Positions 49,012-57,825 are shown, counted from the first letter of the stretch. The stretch: DNA of 64,000 nucleotides from Thiobacillus sp. 63-78 (GCA_001899765.1 MKWM01000034.1:62001-126000), one strand, 5' to 3'. Notes: generated by a model from the letters alone, not told the origin. Translations and numbers: made by a program.

Positions 49012-51348
49012 ATGTCTGCTGACTATATTGTGCCGCTGGATGTCCTGTCGATGGCGGACGTGCCTAGCGTGGGCGGCAAGAATGCGTCACTCGGCGAAAT
49101 GATCCGCCATCTGTCCGGCGCGGGCGTCAGGGTGCCGGGCGGCTTTGCCACCACTGCGCAGGCATTCCGGGACTTTCTCGATCATAACGATTTGCGTGCG
49201 CGTATCGATGCGCGGCTGACGGCGCTCGACGTGGCGGACGTCACGGCGCTGGCGCAGACGGGGGCCGAGATCCGCGCCTGGGTGGCGGCAGGCAGCCTGC
49301 CGCCCGCGCTGGAAGCCGGCCTGCGTGCGGCCTATGCCGCGCTCGGCGACAATGTGTCGGTGGCAGTGCGCTCGTCGGCCACGGCCGAGGACCTGCCCGA
49401 TGCCTCGTTTGCCGGCCAGCAGGAAACCTACCTGCACGTGCGCGGCGCGGATGCGCTGCTGGCGCACGTGAAAAAGGTATTCGCCTCGCTCTACAACGAC
49501 CGCGCGATCGCCTATCGCGTGCATCATGGCTTTGCTCACGCCGAGGTGGCGCTGTCCGCCGGCATCCAGCGCATGGTGCGCTCGGACATCGCCTGCTCCG
49601 GCGTGCTGTTCACGCTGGATACGGAATCCGGATTCCGCGACGTGGTGTTCATCACCGCCGCCTGGGGTCTGGGCGAAACGGTGGTGCAGGGCTCGGTGAA
49701 TCCGGACGAGTTCTACGTCCACAAGCCGCTGCTGGCGCAGGGTTTTCCGGCGGTGGTGCGGCGCGAACTCGGCGAAAAGGCTAGCCGCATGGTGTGGCGC
49801 GACGGCGCGACCGTGATCGAGGACACGCCGCCCGGCCTGCGGCGGCAGTTCGCCTTGAACGACGCCGAGGTGCTGGAACTGGCGCGCCAGGCGGTGCGGA
49901 TCGAGCAGCACTACGGCCGGCCGATGGACGTGGAATGGGCGAAGGACGGCGAAACCGGCGAGCTGTTCATCGTGCAGGCGCGGCCGGAAACCGTGAAGGC
50001 GCGCAGCGTCGGCAGCATCGAACGCTATGTGCTGAAGGGCCGTGGCGAGGTGCGCATCAGCGGCCGCGCCATCGGGCAGAAGATCGGCGCCGGCAACGTG
50101 CGGGTGATCGCCAGCCCGGCGGAAATGAGCCGCGTGCAGCCGGGCGACGTGCTGGTGAGCGACATGACCGACCCCGATTGGGAGCCGGTGATGAAGCGGG
50201 CCGCGGCGATCGTCACCAACCGTGGCGGGCGCACCTGTCACGCCGCCATCGTCGCGCGCGAGCTGGGCATCCCCGCCGTGGTCGGCGCCGGCAATGCGAC
50301 CGCCGTGCTGCGGGATGGCGAGCCGGTGACGGTGTCGTGCGCCGAGGGCGATACCGGCCGGGTCTATGCCGGCAGGCTGCCGTTCGAAGTGGAAACGCTG
50401 GCCAGCGAGACACTCCCGGAACCGCCGGTCAAGCTGATGATGAACGTCGGCAATCCCGAGCGCGCGTTCGAATTCGCGCAGATCCCCAATCACGGCGTCG
50501 GCCTCGCGCGCCTGGAATTCATCATCGCACGCATGATCGGCGTGCATCCGCTGGCGCTGCTCGACTACGCCGGCCAGCCGCAGGGCGTACGCGACGAAAT
50601 CGATGCGCGCAGCGCCGGCTATGCCGACCCGGTGGCGTTCTACGTCGACAAGCTGGCCGAGGGCATCGCCACGCTGGCCGCCGCGTTCTGGCCGCAGCCG
50701 GTGATCGTGCGATTGAGTGATTTCAAATCCAACGAGTATGCGAATCTCGTCGGCGGCGAACGCTACGAGCCGAAGGAGGAAAACCCCATGCTGGGGCTGC
50801 GCGGCGCGGCGCGCTACGTGTCGGCGTTGTTCCGTCCGGCGTTCGAGCTGGAATGCCGCGCGCTGAAGAAGGTGCGCGAGACGCTGGGATTGGCCAACGT
50901 CGAAGTGATGATTCCCTTCGTGCGCACCGTCGAGGAATGCGCGGCGGTGGTGACGCTGCTGGAAGCCAGCGGCCTCAAGCGCGGCGAGAACGGCCTGCGG
51001 CTGATCATGATGTGCGAGATTCCCTCCAACGTGCTGCTGGCCGACGATTTCCTGCGCTACGTCGACGGCTTTTCCATCGGCAGCAACGACCTCACCCAGT
51101 TGACGCTGGGCATCGACCGCGATTCCGGGCTGGTGGCCGAAGGCTTCGACGAACGCAACCCGGCAGTCAAGAAACTGCTGGCCGAGGTGATTGCCACCTG
51201 CAAGCGGCGCGGCCAATACATCGGCATCTGCGGTCAGGGACCGAGCGACCATCCCGATCTGGCCGACTGGCTGGTGGAACAGGGAATCGGCTCGATTTCG
51301 CTGAACCCCGATACGGTGGTGGCGACCTGGCGGCGGCTGGCTGCCTGA
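49012..51348 (+). CDS. ppsA: Phosphoenolpyruvate synthase
   Basis: 778 residues, the normal length. The N-terminal ATP-binding domain has [20 protein letters not shown] and [20 protein letters not shown]. The phosphohistidine domain has [20 protein letters not shown] with the catalytic His near residue 410. The C-terminal PEP-binding barrel contains [19 protein letters not shown] and the catalytic Cys region GICGQGPSD. It makes PEP from pyruvate and ATP for gluconeogenesis, useful to an autotroph. Paired with its regulator ppsR. Confidence 0.97.
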   Translation: MSADYIVPLDVLSMADVPSVGGKNASLGEMIRHLSGAGVRVPGGFATTAQAFRDFLDHNDLRARIDARLTALDVADVTALAQTGAEIRAWVAAGSLPPALEAGLRAAYAALGDNVSVAVRSSATAEDLPDASFAGQQETYLHVRGADALLAHVKKVFASLYNDRAIAYRVHHGFAHAEVALSAGIQRMVRSDIACSGVLFTLDTESGFRDVVFITAAWGLGETVVQGSVNPDEFYVHKPLLAQGFPAVVRRELGEKASRMVWRDGATVIEDTPPGLRRQFALNDAEVLELARQAVRIEQHYGRPMDVEWAKDGETGELFIVQARPETVKARSVGSIERYVLKGRGEVRISGRAIGQKIGAGNVRVIASPAEMSRVQPGDVLVSDMTDPDWEPVMKRAAAIVTNRGGRTCHAAIVARELGIPAVVGAGNATAVLRDGEPVTVSCAEGDTGRVYAGRLPFEVETLASETLPEPPVKLMMNVGNPERAFEFAQIPNHGVGLARLEFIIARMIGVHPLALLDYAGQPQGVRDEIDARSAGYADPVAFYVDKLAEGIATLAAAFWPQPVIVRLSDFKSNEYANLVGGERYEPKEENPMLGLRGAARYVSALFRPAFELECRALKKVRETLGLANVEVMIPFVRTVEECAAVVTLLEASGLKRGENGLRLIMMCEIPSNVLLADDFLRYVDGFSIGSNDLTQLTLGIDRDSGLVAEGFDERNPAVKKLLAEVIATCKRRGQYIGICGQGPSDHPDLADWLVEQGIGSISLNPDTVVATWRRLAA

Positions 51349-51768
51349 CATCCCCATGCGTTGAGCGATCGCGCGAATCGCCCGGTCACTCCTCGACGCG
51401 TCCACCTGGCCATCGATCAGGCAGAAATACCCGGATTGCGCTGAAGACCTCCTGTCCGCCATGGAGTGGAAACCAGGAGGCGTATCGTATCGCTGCGCCA
51501 CGACAATCGCCGCGTCTGCAGGAGATGCCGGGTCCGCACCTCCACGCTGTTGCCGAAGGGCCGCCCCGGGTTGATGCCCCGAAGCGTGCGCAGGGACAGG
51601 CAGTCTTGTCCGTTGCAAAAGACCCCCGCGCCAAACCAGAAAACCGGTGTCGTTGCATTTTTCTTTGACCCGAAAATGACTGATTGGGACAACATTATGT
51701 TTATAAAGGAAAAATCTATTTGGCACGCAATGTGCTTAATAGTGCGTGTCGCCAAGCGGAGGGTGGGT
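51349..51768. other. 420-base non-coding region upstream of the sulfur-transfer operon
   Basis: No gene is supported here. It holds an inverted repeat CCTCCTG/CAGGAGG (51448-51454 and 51474-51480), two similar TTGCA-containing elements at 51606-51620 and 51646-51660, an AT-rich stretch (51655-51720) unlike the surroundings, and the sigma-54-type promoter at 51721. This layout fits an enhancer-plus-promoter region. Confidence 0.7.
51721..51736 (+). promoter_or_regulatory. Sigma-54 promoter of the TusA/YedE operon
   Basis: TGGCACGCAATGTGCT matches the sigma-54 consensus TGGCAC-N5-TTGCW at all positions but one, with the invariant GG and GC exactly 10 bases apart. A start about 12 bases downstream would give a ~22-base leader containing the GGAGG site of the next gene. 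An NtrC-family activator is encoded at 61346-62794. Confidence 0.82.
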
Positions 51769-52095
51769 GTGCACATTGCCGGTTTGTTCGATCTGTTTCA
51801 TGACCGGCCGGTTGGCACGAGCGGCCCGGTCATCAAGGACGTCGATATCCCCGGGCTGGGGGTGGTGCGGGTGGTGCATGCGGTCGATTGCCTGGGGGCC
51901 ATGTGCCCGCGGCCGCAATTGCTGACCCTGAAGGTGTTGGGCGAGGTCGGGCCGGGGGAGGTCGTCGAAGTGGTGCTGGACAACCCCACGGCAGTCGAAG
52001 GGTTTCCTGCGTTGGCGCTGACGCTTGGCTGCACGTATCTCGCCGCGGTGCGGGAGCCTGATCGCTGGCGGGTTTACCTGCGCAAGGGATTGTAG
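51769..52095 (+). CDS. TusA-family protein with N-terminal extension
   Basis: 108 residues from the GTG at 51769, chosen because GGAGG (51758-51762) is ideally spaced and the sigma-54 promoter lies just before; the longer frame to 51466 runs through the promoter. The TusA core has its sulfur-binding Cys in DCLGAMCPRPQLLTLKVLGE, with the CPRP motif. About 38 residues precede it (HIAGLFDLFHDRPVGTSGP), not found in plain TusA. First gene of the operon; likely hands sulfur to or from the YedE transporter system. Confidence 0.87.
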   Translation: MHIAGLFDLFHDRPVGTSGPVIKDVDIPGLGVVRVVHAVDCLGAMCPRPQLLTLKVLGEVGPGEVVEVVLDNPTAVEGFPALALTLGCTYLAAVREPDRWRVYLRKGL

Positions 52096-52160
52096 ACATT
52101 GGTTACAGGCATTGTTGGGGCGGCCTGCCGGGGCCGTCGGTTTGACTGAGGAGAGTGTGA

Positions 52161-53618
52161 GTGAACGTAGCGTCGACGAGTATCGCAACCGAAGCGCACT
52201 GGCTGCTTCGCAAGAGCAGCATGCAGGCGATGGGAGTTTTCCTGTTCGTGGTCCTGGGCTCGCTATGGGCGCTGGCGCAGGACACACGTTTCGTCTATCT
52301 GCTGGTTTATGTCTGGTTCGGCCTTGCCTACGGCGCGCTGCTGCAATATGGCCGTTTCTGCATGGCGTCGGCGGTGCGCGACCTGTTCGCGGTAAAGGTG
52401 CCGCGCATGGCGGTCGGGGTGATGATCGCGGTGGCGCTGTATGCGGTCGTGGCCGCCATCGTTTCCCTGGCCGGCTTCAGCACCTTCCATCCCAACGCGA
52501 TGGGCTGGCACATCGTCATCGGCGCCGCGATCTTCGGCTTCGGCATCGTCTTCACCGGCGGCTGCGCGTCCGGCTCGCTCTACAAGACGGGCGAGGGCAA
52601 CATGAACTCGATGCTGGTGATTCTCGCCATCTCGTTCTCGCAGGCCATCGTCGTCAGCGCCAGCGGCTGGTGGGATGCGCTGGTGCCGCGGTCGTGGCTT
52701 GATGCCGCGGCGGTCCAGGCCCAGAACATGCCGGCCGAACTGACGATCACGAAGGGCTGGTTCGACATCTTCACCGCCGGCTACATCTGGGGGCTCAAGG
52801 GCACCACCATGGCCGAGATACTGGGCATGGCCGAGACCGCTCGCGGCATCATCCTGGCCAACACGCTGCTGACCGCGATCCTGCCGGTCGTGCTCATCCT
52901 GGTCGCGCTGTACGTCATTTACTACCGCAAGGGCTACCTGCGCCGCTCCGGCAAGGCCAACCCGTCGCTGCGCGACGAGCTGGCGGGCATGTGGGCCATG
53001 TGCACCTCGTCCAGGAATACCGCCCTGGCCGGCATCGGCCTCGGCATTCTCGCCGGTCTGCACATGTACGTGACCGGCGCGCTGCGCGAGCACTACGACA
53101 TCTTCAACTTCGGCGAACTGCTGGTGGCGATGGGCTACACCAACGGCCTGTCGATCCAGGACACCGTGTTCGACCCCGGCTACTGGTACATCACCACCCA
53201 GGAAGCGCAGTGGGGCGGCTGGATCATGCAGAAGCTCGGCATCAACAGCATGGACAGCATCTTCTTCGGCCTCGACAACGGCCTGCCGAACCCGCTTTTG
53301 AACGCGCCCGGCTTCATGTCGATCGGCATCATTCTCGGCGCCGCCATCATGGCGCTCTTCCGCCGCGAATTCAAATGGAAGCTGCCGAGCTGGGAAACCG
53401 CCTTCTTCGCCATCGTCGGCGGCACGCTGATGGGCCTCGGCGCGCGCCTGGCCATGGGCTGCAACATCGGCGCCTTCTTCGCCACCGTGACCAACGGCGA
53501 CCCCAGCGGCTGGATCTTCCTGATCGGCATGACGATCGGCGCCTACATCGGCGTGAAGGTATTCACCTGGTGGATGGACTGGAGCACCGCCCGCAAGGCA
53601 TCGGAGTGCGGCCTGTAA
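52161..53618 (+). CDS. YeeE/YedE-family sulfur-compound transporter
   Basis: 485 residues with about 10-12 membrane helices. GTG start with a GAGGAG site. The family's conserved cysteines are visible in GRFCMAS (~67), FTGGCASGSLYK (~135) and LAMGCNIGAFFA. In the thiosulfate transporter TsuA such cysteines line the pathway, and this family pairs with TusA-like proteins for thiosulfate uptake. This protein is longer than the ~350 residues of TsuA because of inserted loops in the middle (~residues 175-215 and 330-375). The precise substrate, thiosulfate or another sulfur species, is open. Confidence 0.9.
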   Translation: MNVASTSIATEAHWLLRKSSMQAMGVFLFVVLGSLWALAQDTRFVYLLVYVWFGLAYGALLQYGRFCMASAVRDLFAVKVPRMAVGVMIAVALYAVVAAIVSLAGFSTFHPNAMGWHIVIGAAIFGFGIVFTGGCASGSLYKTGEGNMNSMLVILAISFSQAIVVSASGWWDALVPRSWLDAAAVQAQNMPAELTITKGWFDIFTAGYIWGLKGTTMAEILGMAETARGIILANTLLTAILPVVLILVALYVIYYRKGYLRRSGKANPSLRDELAGMWAMCTSSRNTALAGIGLGILAGLHMYVTGALREHYDIFNFGELLVAMGYTNGLSIQDTVFDPGYWYITTQEAQWGGWIMQKLGINSMDSIFFGLDNGLPNPLLNAPGFMSIGIILGAAIMALFRREFKWKLPSWETAFFAIVGGTLMGLGARLAMGCNIGAFFATVTNGDPSGWIFLIGMTIGAYIGVKVFTWWMDWSTARKASECGL

Positions 53619-53666
53619 GGGCGCATCCGTGGATTTTCGACACACTGGATTAAAGGAGCAAACCCC

Positions 53667-53918
53667 ATGGCCATGAGTTTCAACAAGACCGGCGACCACG
53701 AATGGGAGCTGAACGTGTGCGGCTATACCTGCCCGCACCCGCAGATGTACACCAAGAAGGCGCTGCAAAAAATCGAGAGCGGCGACGTGCTGTCGCTGAA
53801 ATTTGACAACCCTTCGTCGGGCGAGTCGATCCTGGCGATGTGCGAAGCGGAAGGCAGCGACCTCATCGACCGCCAGGACGCCGGCGGCTCCTTCGTCTGG
53901 AAGATCCGGAAGGCCTGA
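53667..53918 (+). CDS. TusA-family sulfur carrier
   Basis: 83 residues, GGAG site before the ATG (a second ATG two codons on is possible). The motif LNVCGYTCPHPQMYTKKAL is the TusA signature in the CPHP form. A further Cys lies in LAMCEAEG. It follows the transporter by 48 bases. With the 108-residue protein it brackets the transporter with two different TusA-type carriers, which suggests distinct partners. Confidence 0.9.
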   Translation: MAMSFNKTGDHEWELNVCGYTCPHPQMYTKKALQKIESGDVLSLKFDNPSSGESILAMCEAEGSDLIDRQDAGGSFVWKIRKA

Positions 53919-53921
53919 GCG

Positions 53922-54233
53922 ATGCAACTGGGACTGGTCATCACCGACGAGCGCTATCTCGCGCACGCCAACGGCCTGCTCGACGCCGCGCTCGCGCGCG
54001 GCTGGGATCCGCAGTGCTTCCTCACCGACACCGGCGTCAATCTGCTCGCCGACGTGGGCTTCGTCGGGCGTGCCCGGGCACGCCCGAACAGCGTCGCGCT
54101 GTGCGAACACAGCGCCGAGCGCTATGCCGAGGGGCGCTTCGATCTGAATTCGCTCGCCGACTTCGTCGTCGTCGGCGGCCAGTACCAGGATGCCGAACTG
54201 GTGAAGAAGTGCGACAAGGTACTGGTTTTCTGA
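53922..54233 (+). CDS. DsrE-like small protein, 103 residues
   Basis: It starts MQLGLVITDERYLAHANGLL and has an alternating strand-helix pattern like the DsrE/DsrF fold. Cysteines lie at DPQCFLTDTG (~32), VALCEHSAE (~66) and VKKCDKVLVF (~97). Three bases after the tusA stop, so cotranscribed. The fold assignment is by pattern and position next to tusA; the catalytic Cys is not certain. It may accept sulfur from the neighbouring TusA. Confidence 0.72.
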   Translation: MQLGLVITDERYLAHANGLLDAALARGWDPQCFLTDTGVNLLADVGFVGRARARPNSVALCEHSAERYAEGRFDLNSLADFVVVGGQYQDAELVKKCDKVLVF

Positions 54234-54242
54234 GGGTGCGGC

Positions 54243-54503
54243 ATGACTGATCAAAAACACATTCTGATGGTGGCCGTGCAGAAGCCGGCCGAGGCGCTGC
54301 GCATGGCGAGCGGACTGACCCTGCTCGACGACGCGGTCGCCATCGCCGCCTGGGGCAAGCTTCCGGAAGGGAGCGAGGTGGCCGAACAGATGGAGGCGCT
54401 CGAGTTCGCCGACGTGCCGGTGGCCGAACTCGACCGCGGAGAGGACGCGCTGGCGGCGCTGGCGCGGCAGATCATCGACAACGACGTGGTGTATTGCGTA
54501 TGA
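54243..54503 (+). CDS. DsrE-like small protein with penultimate cysteine, 86 residues
   Basis: It starts MTDQKHILMVAVQKPAEALRM, a strand-helix arrangement like DsrE family members. The only cysteine is the next-to-last residue (NDVVYCV). The stop overlaps the following ATG. No family is named with confidence. The C-terminal Cys-Val resembles the mobile Cys-tail of DsrC, though the rest of the sequence does not. Confidence 0.68.
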   Translation: MTDQKHILMVAVQKPAEALRMASGLTLLDDAVAIAAWGKLPEGSEVAEQMEALEFADVPVAELDRGEDALAALARQIIDNDVVYCV

Positions 54504-54685
54504 GCACGGGAAAACAGGTTTTGCTGATCAATCCCGCGGCGGCGCCGGCGATGCCGGGGTTGGCCGAAGCCCTGCGCGCCGCCGGCGCGCAGGTGCGGGA
54601 AATGAACATGGACGATTACGGCGCATTGCTCGATGCGCTGCAACAGGACTGGATGCCGGTGGTGCTGAAAGCGCCGCTGGATTGA
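54500..54685 (+). CDS. Small protein, 61 residues, end of sulfur-transfer operon
   Basis: The ATG at 54500 overlaps the preceding stop (ATGA). MSTGKQVLLINPAAAPAMPG leads a possible Rossmann-like strand-helix, and the rest is helical (DDYGALLDALQQDWMPVVLK). It has no cysteine, signal or membrane span. Coupling to the upstream gene supports it as real. Unknown function; perhaps a structural partner of the two DsrE-like proteins. Confidence 0.62.
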   Translation: MSTGKQVLLINPAAAPAMPGLAEALRAAGAQVREMNMDDYGALLDALQQDWMPVVLKAPLD

Positions 54686-54834
54686 AAGTGTTTTGCCCGC
54701 GGCCATGGTCGCGGTAGAGGTTGTGCAGGGCTGGGGACGGGTTGTACGTTTCTCCGGCGGGCCGGCCGCTATGGGTGCGTCGTCTTGCCGCCGGCAAGGC
54801 TGGCGCGGGCTTGAAGATAGATGGAGGATTCGGG

Positions 54835-56328
54835 ATGAACAAGCGGATGAATAGGGGATGGGCCGGCCTGGCCACGCTGTCCCTGGTGTTGAGCCTGCAG
54901 GGGTGTGGCGGGGGCGGGGGCGAGGACAAGACCGCCCTGGTGAAACAGATTCCGGTCAATGCGCCGGCGGCGATCGCCCAGGAGTCGGATGCCAATTACG
55001 ACAACAACGTCAACGGCCTGATCAGCGCGGCGACGCTGAAAAGCTGGAAGGACAACTGGCTCGCCAATCGTCCGGCGGGGATTACCGGCAAACTGGTCAT
55101 CCTGCAGGCGACGGAGGGTCCGGCAGGGTCCGTATACATCAAGCCCAACGGCACCAACGTATTCACCTATCTGTCGCCGAGCAGCGACTGGATCCAGACG
55201 CGCACCAACGGCGTCATCGAAACGCCCAGCATGGTACCGGACGGCGCGGGCATGGATGCGCTGCTGAAGAAATTCAACATCGATCCGAAGAACGACATGA
55301 TCGTCGCCGCCATGGGCACCGGCAGCAACCCGAACGCGATGGCACAGGGCCGCATCTGGTATGCCTTGCGCTACTGGGGCGTGGACAAGAAAAATCTGGC
55401 GATCCTCAACGGCGGCAACCAGTGGATCAACGGCAACGGCATGGCCGCTGGCGACTTCCAGGCAACCGGGAGCGCGGCACCTGGCAACGGCCACGCCTCG
55501 GTCAAGGATCTGCTGGTCGACAACACCGCGCTGCAGGCCACGATGCAGGACCTGCTCGCCGTCTTGCCGTCGGCTGACACCAACTTGAAGAACGACGGCG
55601 TCTTCATCTGGGATGCGCGCAGCCTGAGTCAGTACAGCGCCGGTGAAATGGTGGAACTCAGCGAAGATACCGATTCCGATACGGCCGGCACCCAGGCATG
55701 TGCGACCGCATACTGCGCGCCGGTCAACCCGGCCAACTACATGTGGACCTTCCAGAACAATGGTTCGCGCCAGGGACACCCGTGGGGCACGCTGCAGCTC
55801 CAGTACACGCACATGCTCGACTCCACCAAGGGCTTCAGCTACCGGCCCAAGGCGGACCTGGCCGTGCTGCTGGCGGGCGGCACCAACGCCCAGGGCATTG
55901 GATTCGTTGGCGCCGACTATGCGCTGGTCGGCGCGGGTAACGCTTACCAGAACGGCGACACGGTCTACACCTATTGCGAGACGACTTTCCGCGCGATGAT
56001 CACGGGTATCACGAGTGCGGTCATCCTCGGCAAGCCGACCCGTTTCTACGACGGCGCAATGGTGGAATGGAACTCGCTGACCGGCAGAAGCGTCATGACC
56101 GATTCGACGGGCAACGAGATCCTGCCGGACAATTCGCCGTGGCGTACCGACGTGAAGTCCTTCTACCGCGCCGCAACCAGCAACACCCTGGTGGCCCAGC
56201 GCTACATCACCGACGCCTACGCCAAGTCGGCCAATGCCATCGTCAACGCCGACAAGGCCTACAAGTACGGCGAGACCATCCCGACCGCCGGAGCGCGCGC
56301 ACCCGCAGCGAACCCGTGCGGCGGCTGA
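54835..56328 (+). CDS. Rhodanese-like outer lipoprotein (ExtH-like)
   Basis: 497 residues from the ATG at 54835 with GGAGG upstream. The lipobox is SLVLSLQGCGGGGG. Two rhodanese-like halves are seen (about residues 75-235 and 255-470). The catalytic Cys is in the second half, near residue 381, in TVYTYCETTFRAMITG, a CxTxxRA variant of the usual CxTGxRA loop. Arrangement with multihaem cytochromes and a porin matches what I recall of ExtH, the rhodanese-like protein of the Geobacter selenite/tellurite-reduction ext operon. A lipid-anchored thiosulfate sulfurtransferase is the plain reading; role in selenite or tellurite chemistry is inferred. Confidence 0.8.
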   Translation: MNKRMNRGWAGLATLSLVLSLQGCGGGGGEDKTALVKQIPVNAPAAIAQESDANYDNNVNGLISAATLKSWKDNWLANRPAGITGKLVILQATEGPAGSVYIKPNGTNVFTYLSPSSDWIQTRTNGVIETPSMVPDGAGMDALLKKFNIDPKNDMIVAAMGTGSNPNAMAQGRIWYALRYWGVDKKNLAILNGGNQWINGNGMAAGDFQATGSAAPGNGHASVKDLLVDNTALQATMQDLLAVLPSADTNLKNDGVFIWDARSLSQYSAGEMVELSEDTDSDTAGTQACATAYCAPVNPANYMWTFQNNGSRQGHPWGTLQLQYTHMLDSTKGFSYRPKADLAVLLAGGTNAQGIGFVGADYALVGAGNAYQNGDTVYTYCETTFRAMITGITSAVILGKPTRFYDGAMVEWNSLTGRSVMTDSTGNEILPDNSPWRTDVKSFYRAATSNTLVAQRYITDAYAKSANAIVNADKAYKYGETIPTAGARAPAANPCGG

Positions 56329-56359
56329 CAAACGTCTGAACTATTGCTCTCCTCCTCTG

Positions 56360-56386
56360 GCCCACGATACGCTCGTGGGCTTTTTT
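56360..56386 (+). terminator. Intrinsic terminator after the rhodanese-like lipoprotein
   Basis: GCCCACGA (56360-56367) and TCGTGGGC (56373-56380) form a perfect 8-bp stem with a five-base loop, followed by TTTTTT. Only 14 bases separate it from the next start, so read-through or an internal promoter must feed the cytochrome gene. Confidence 0.9.
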
Positions 56387-56399
56387 CATGGGGTCAGGG

Positions 56400-57623
56400 A
56401 TGTTGAAGCTCATTTCGCGTGCGGGTCCGCTGCGGCTGCTGGCGGTCTGCGCGCTCGCGCTCCTGGCGGGCTGCGGCGACAAGCCGGAGGCTGCGGTCGA
56501 GACTTTTCTGAAACGTCACTGGGCCGAGCCGATGCCGCCGCAGGGCACACCTCCGGCGGCGTTCTCGACGCTGGAGGCGTCGCTGAATCCGCAGGCCTGC
56601 GGACAATGCCACGCCGAGCAGTACGCGGCCTGGCGTGAAAGCCTGCACAGCAAGACCATGGGCCCCGGCCTGCGCTGGCAGTTGATGCTGATGAACCAGG
56701 AGCAGGGCAACCGCTGCCTGCGCTGCCATACGCCGCTGGCCGAACAGAAAGCGCTGCTGGCACTGGAGTATGGCTGGCCGAATGCTCCGAAGCAGCCGCC
56801 GCCGGATTTCGTCCCCGCCGACCTGGGGCATCAGGGCCTGGTATGCGCGGCCTGCCACGTGCGTGGGCACCAGCGCTTCGGCCCGCCGCCGCGCGGCGAG
56901 GTGGCCAAGGACGGCCCGCATGGCGGTTTCGTCGCGACCGAGGCCTTCCAGGACAGCCGCTTCTGCGCGCACTGCCACCAGTTCCCGGACAACGGCCCGC
57001 GGCTGGCCGGCAAGCTGCAGGAGGATACGTACGCGCAATGGGCGGCGAGCGGCTACGCGCAGGATGGACCGGGTAGACAGACCTGCCAGTCCTGCCATAT
57101 GCCGGACCGCCAGCATCGCTGGCGCGGCATTCACGACCCCGACATGACGCGGCGCGCGGTCGACGTGACCCTGAAACTGGTCCCGCTCGGCGGCGGCCGC
57201 CACGAGGCGGTCGCGACCGTGCGCAATACGGGCGCCGGCCATCACTTCCCGACCTACATGGTGCCCAAGGTCGAGCTTGTGTTTTACCGCCGCGATGCCG
57301 GCGGCGGCGGCGTCGAACTGGGGCGCCACGTCATCGGCTGGAACGTCGACACGCCGATCACGCGGGAGCTGTCCGATACCCGCCTTGCCGCCGGCGAAGC
57401 GCGCGATTTCCGCCAGTCCTTCCACGCAGCGGGCGGCGACTGGCGCGTGGAACTGGTCGTGCGGGTGCTGCCGGCCGAACACTACGAGCGCATCTACCGC
57501 GATGCGCTGGAGAACGCTGACCAGTTGCCGGCGGCGGCGCTGCCGCCGTTGCGACGCGCGCTTGAGGAGGCCGTGGCAACGCGCTATGAACTGCTGCGCA
57601 TCGAGACCGGGGCGGAACCCTGA
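56400..57623 (+). CDS. Five-haem c-type cytochrome lipoprotein
   Basis: 407 residues from the ATG at 56400 (an ATG at 56388 overlaps the terminator). The lipobox is LALLAGCGDKP (Cys 25). Five CXXCH haem sites: CGQCH (67), CLRCH (106), CAACH (149), CAHCH (189) and CQSCH (229). The last ~170 residues are a beta-rich domain without haem. The layout resembles cytochrome c554-type proteins and the ext-operon lipoprotein cytochromes. It would pass electrons to or from the cell surface. The exact family member cannot be fixed by eye. Confidence 0.85.
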   Translation: MLKLISRAGPLRLLAVCALALLAGCGDKPEAAVETFLKRHWAEPMPPQGTPPAAFSTLEASLNPQACGQCHAEQYAAWRESLHSKTMGPGLRWQLMLMNQEQGNRCLRCHTPLAEQKALLALEYGWPNAPKQPPPDFVPADLGHQGLVCAACHVRGHQRFGPPPRGEVAKDGPHGGFVATEAFQDSRFCAHCHQFPDNGPRLAGKLQEDTYAQWAASGYAQDGPGRQTCQSCHMPDRQHRWRGIHDPDMTRRAVDVTLKLVPLGGGRHEAVATVRNTGAGHHFPTYMVPKVELVFYRRDAGGGGVELGRHVIGWNVDTPITRELSDTRLAAGEARDFRQSFHAAGGDWRVELVVRVLPAEHYERIYRDALENADQLPAAALPPLRRALEEAVATRYELLRIETGAEP

Positions 57624-57722
57624 GCAGAGCCCTGGCCTTTTCATTCGCGGGTGTCGGGCAGACCCGCTTCGGCTGCCGAAAGGGCGGCAATACGGGGGTG
57701 ATTGCGCGCCGGCGTGAGTCCG

Positions 57723-57776
57723 GTGCGATTGCAATTTGAAAGATTGCGCCCGGTTCCGCTTGTCGTGCAATCGCAC
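57723..57776. promoter_or_regulatory. Paired dyad sites, likely enhancer of the sigma-54 promoter
   Basis: GTGCGATTGCA (57723-57733) and TGCAATCGCAC (57766-57776) are exact inverted copies, and each is itself an imperfect palindrome of the form TGCRATYGCA. The two sites are 43 bp apart, about four helical turns, and lie about 60-105 bp upstream of the predicted promoter core, the usual place for NtrC-family activator binding. Confidence 0.65.
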
Positions 57777-57825
57777 TGGCTGAGTGGTTTTTGCTAAGCC
57801 ACTGTTATAAAAGAATAATCATGGC

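Noticed and set aside
49087..51726. 879-codon minus-strand frame over ppsA
   Set aside because: Codon-bias shadow of ppsA, whose motifs are complete on the plus strand.
51466..51768. Long N-terminal extension of the 108-residue TusA-like protein
   Set aside because: It would run through the sigma-54 promoter and an AT-rich regulatory stretch; the GTG at 51769 has an ideal ribosome-binding site.
52263..54260. 665-codon minus-strand frame over the YedE/TusA genes
   Set aside because: Antisense shadow; the plus-strand genes have ribosome-binding sites and family motifs.
56388..56399. ATG at 56388 as start of the five-haem cytochrome
   Set aside because: It lies in the tail of the terminator; the lipoprotein signal starts cleanly at 56400.
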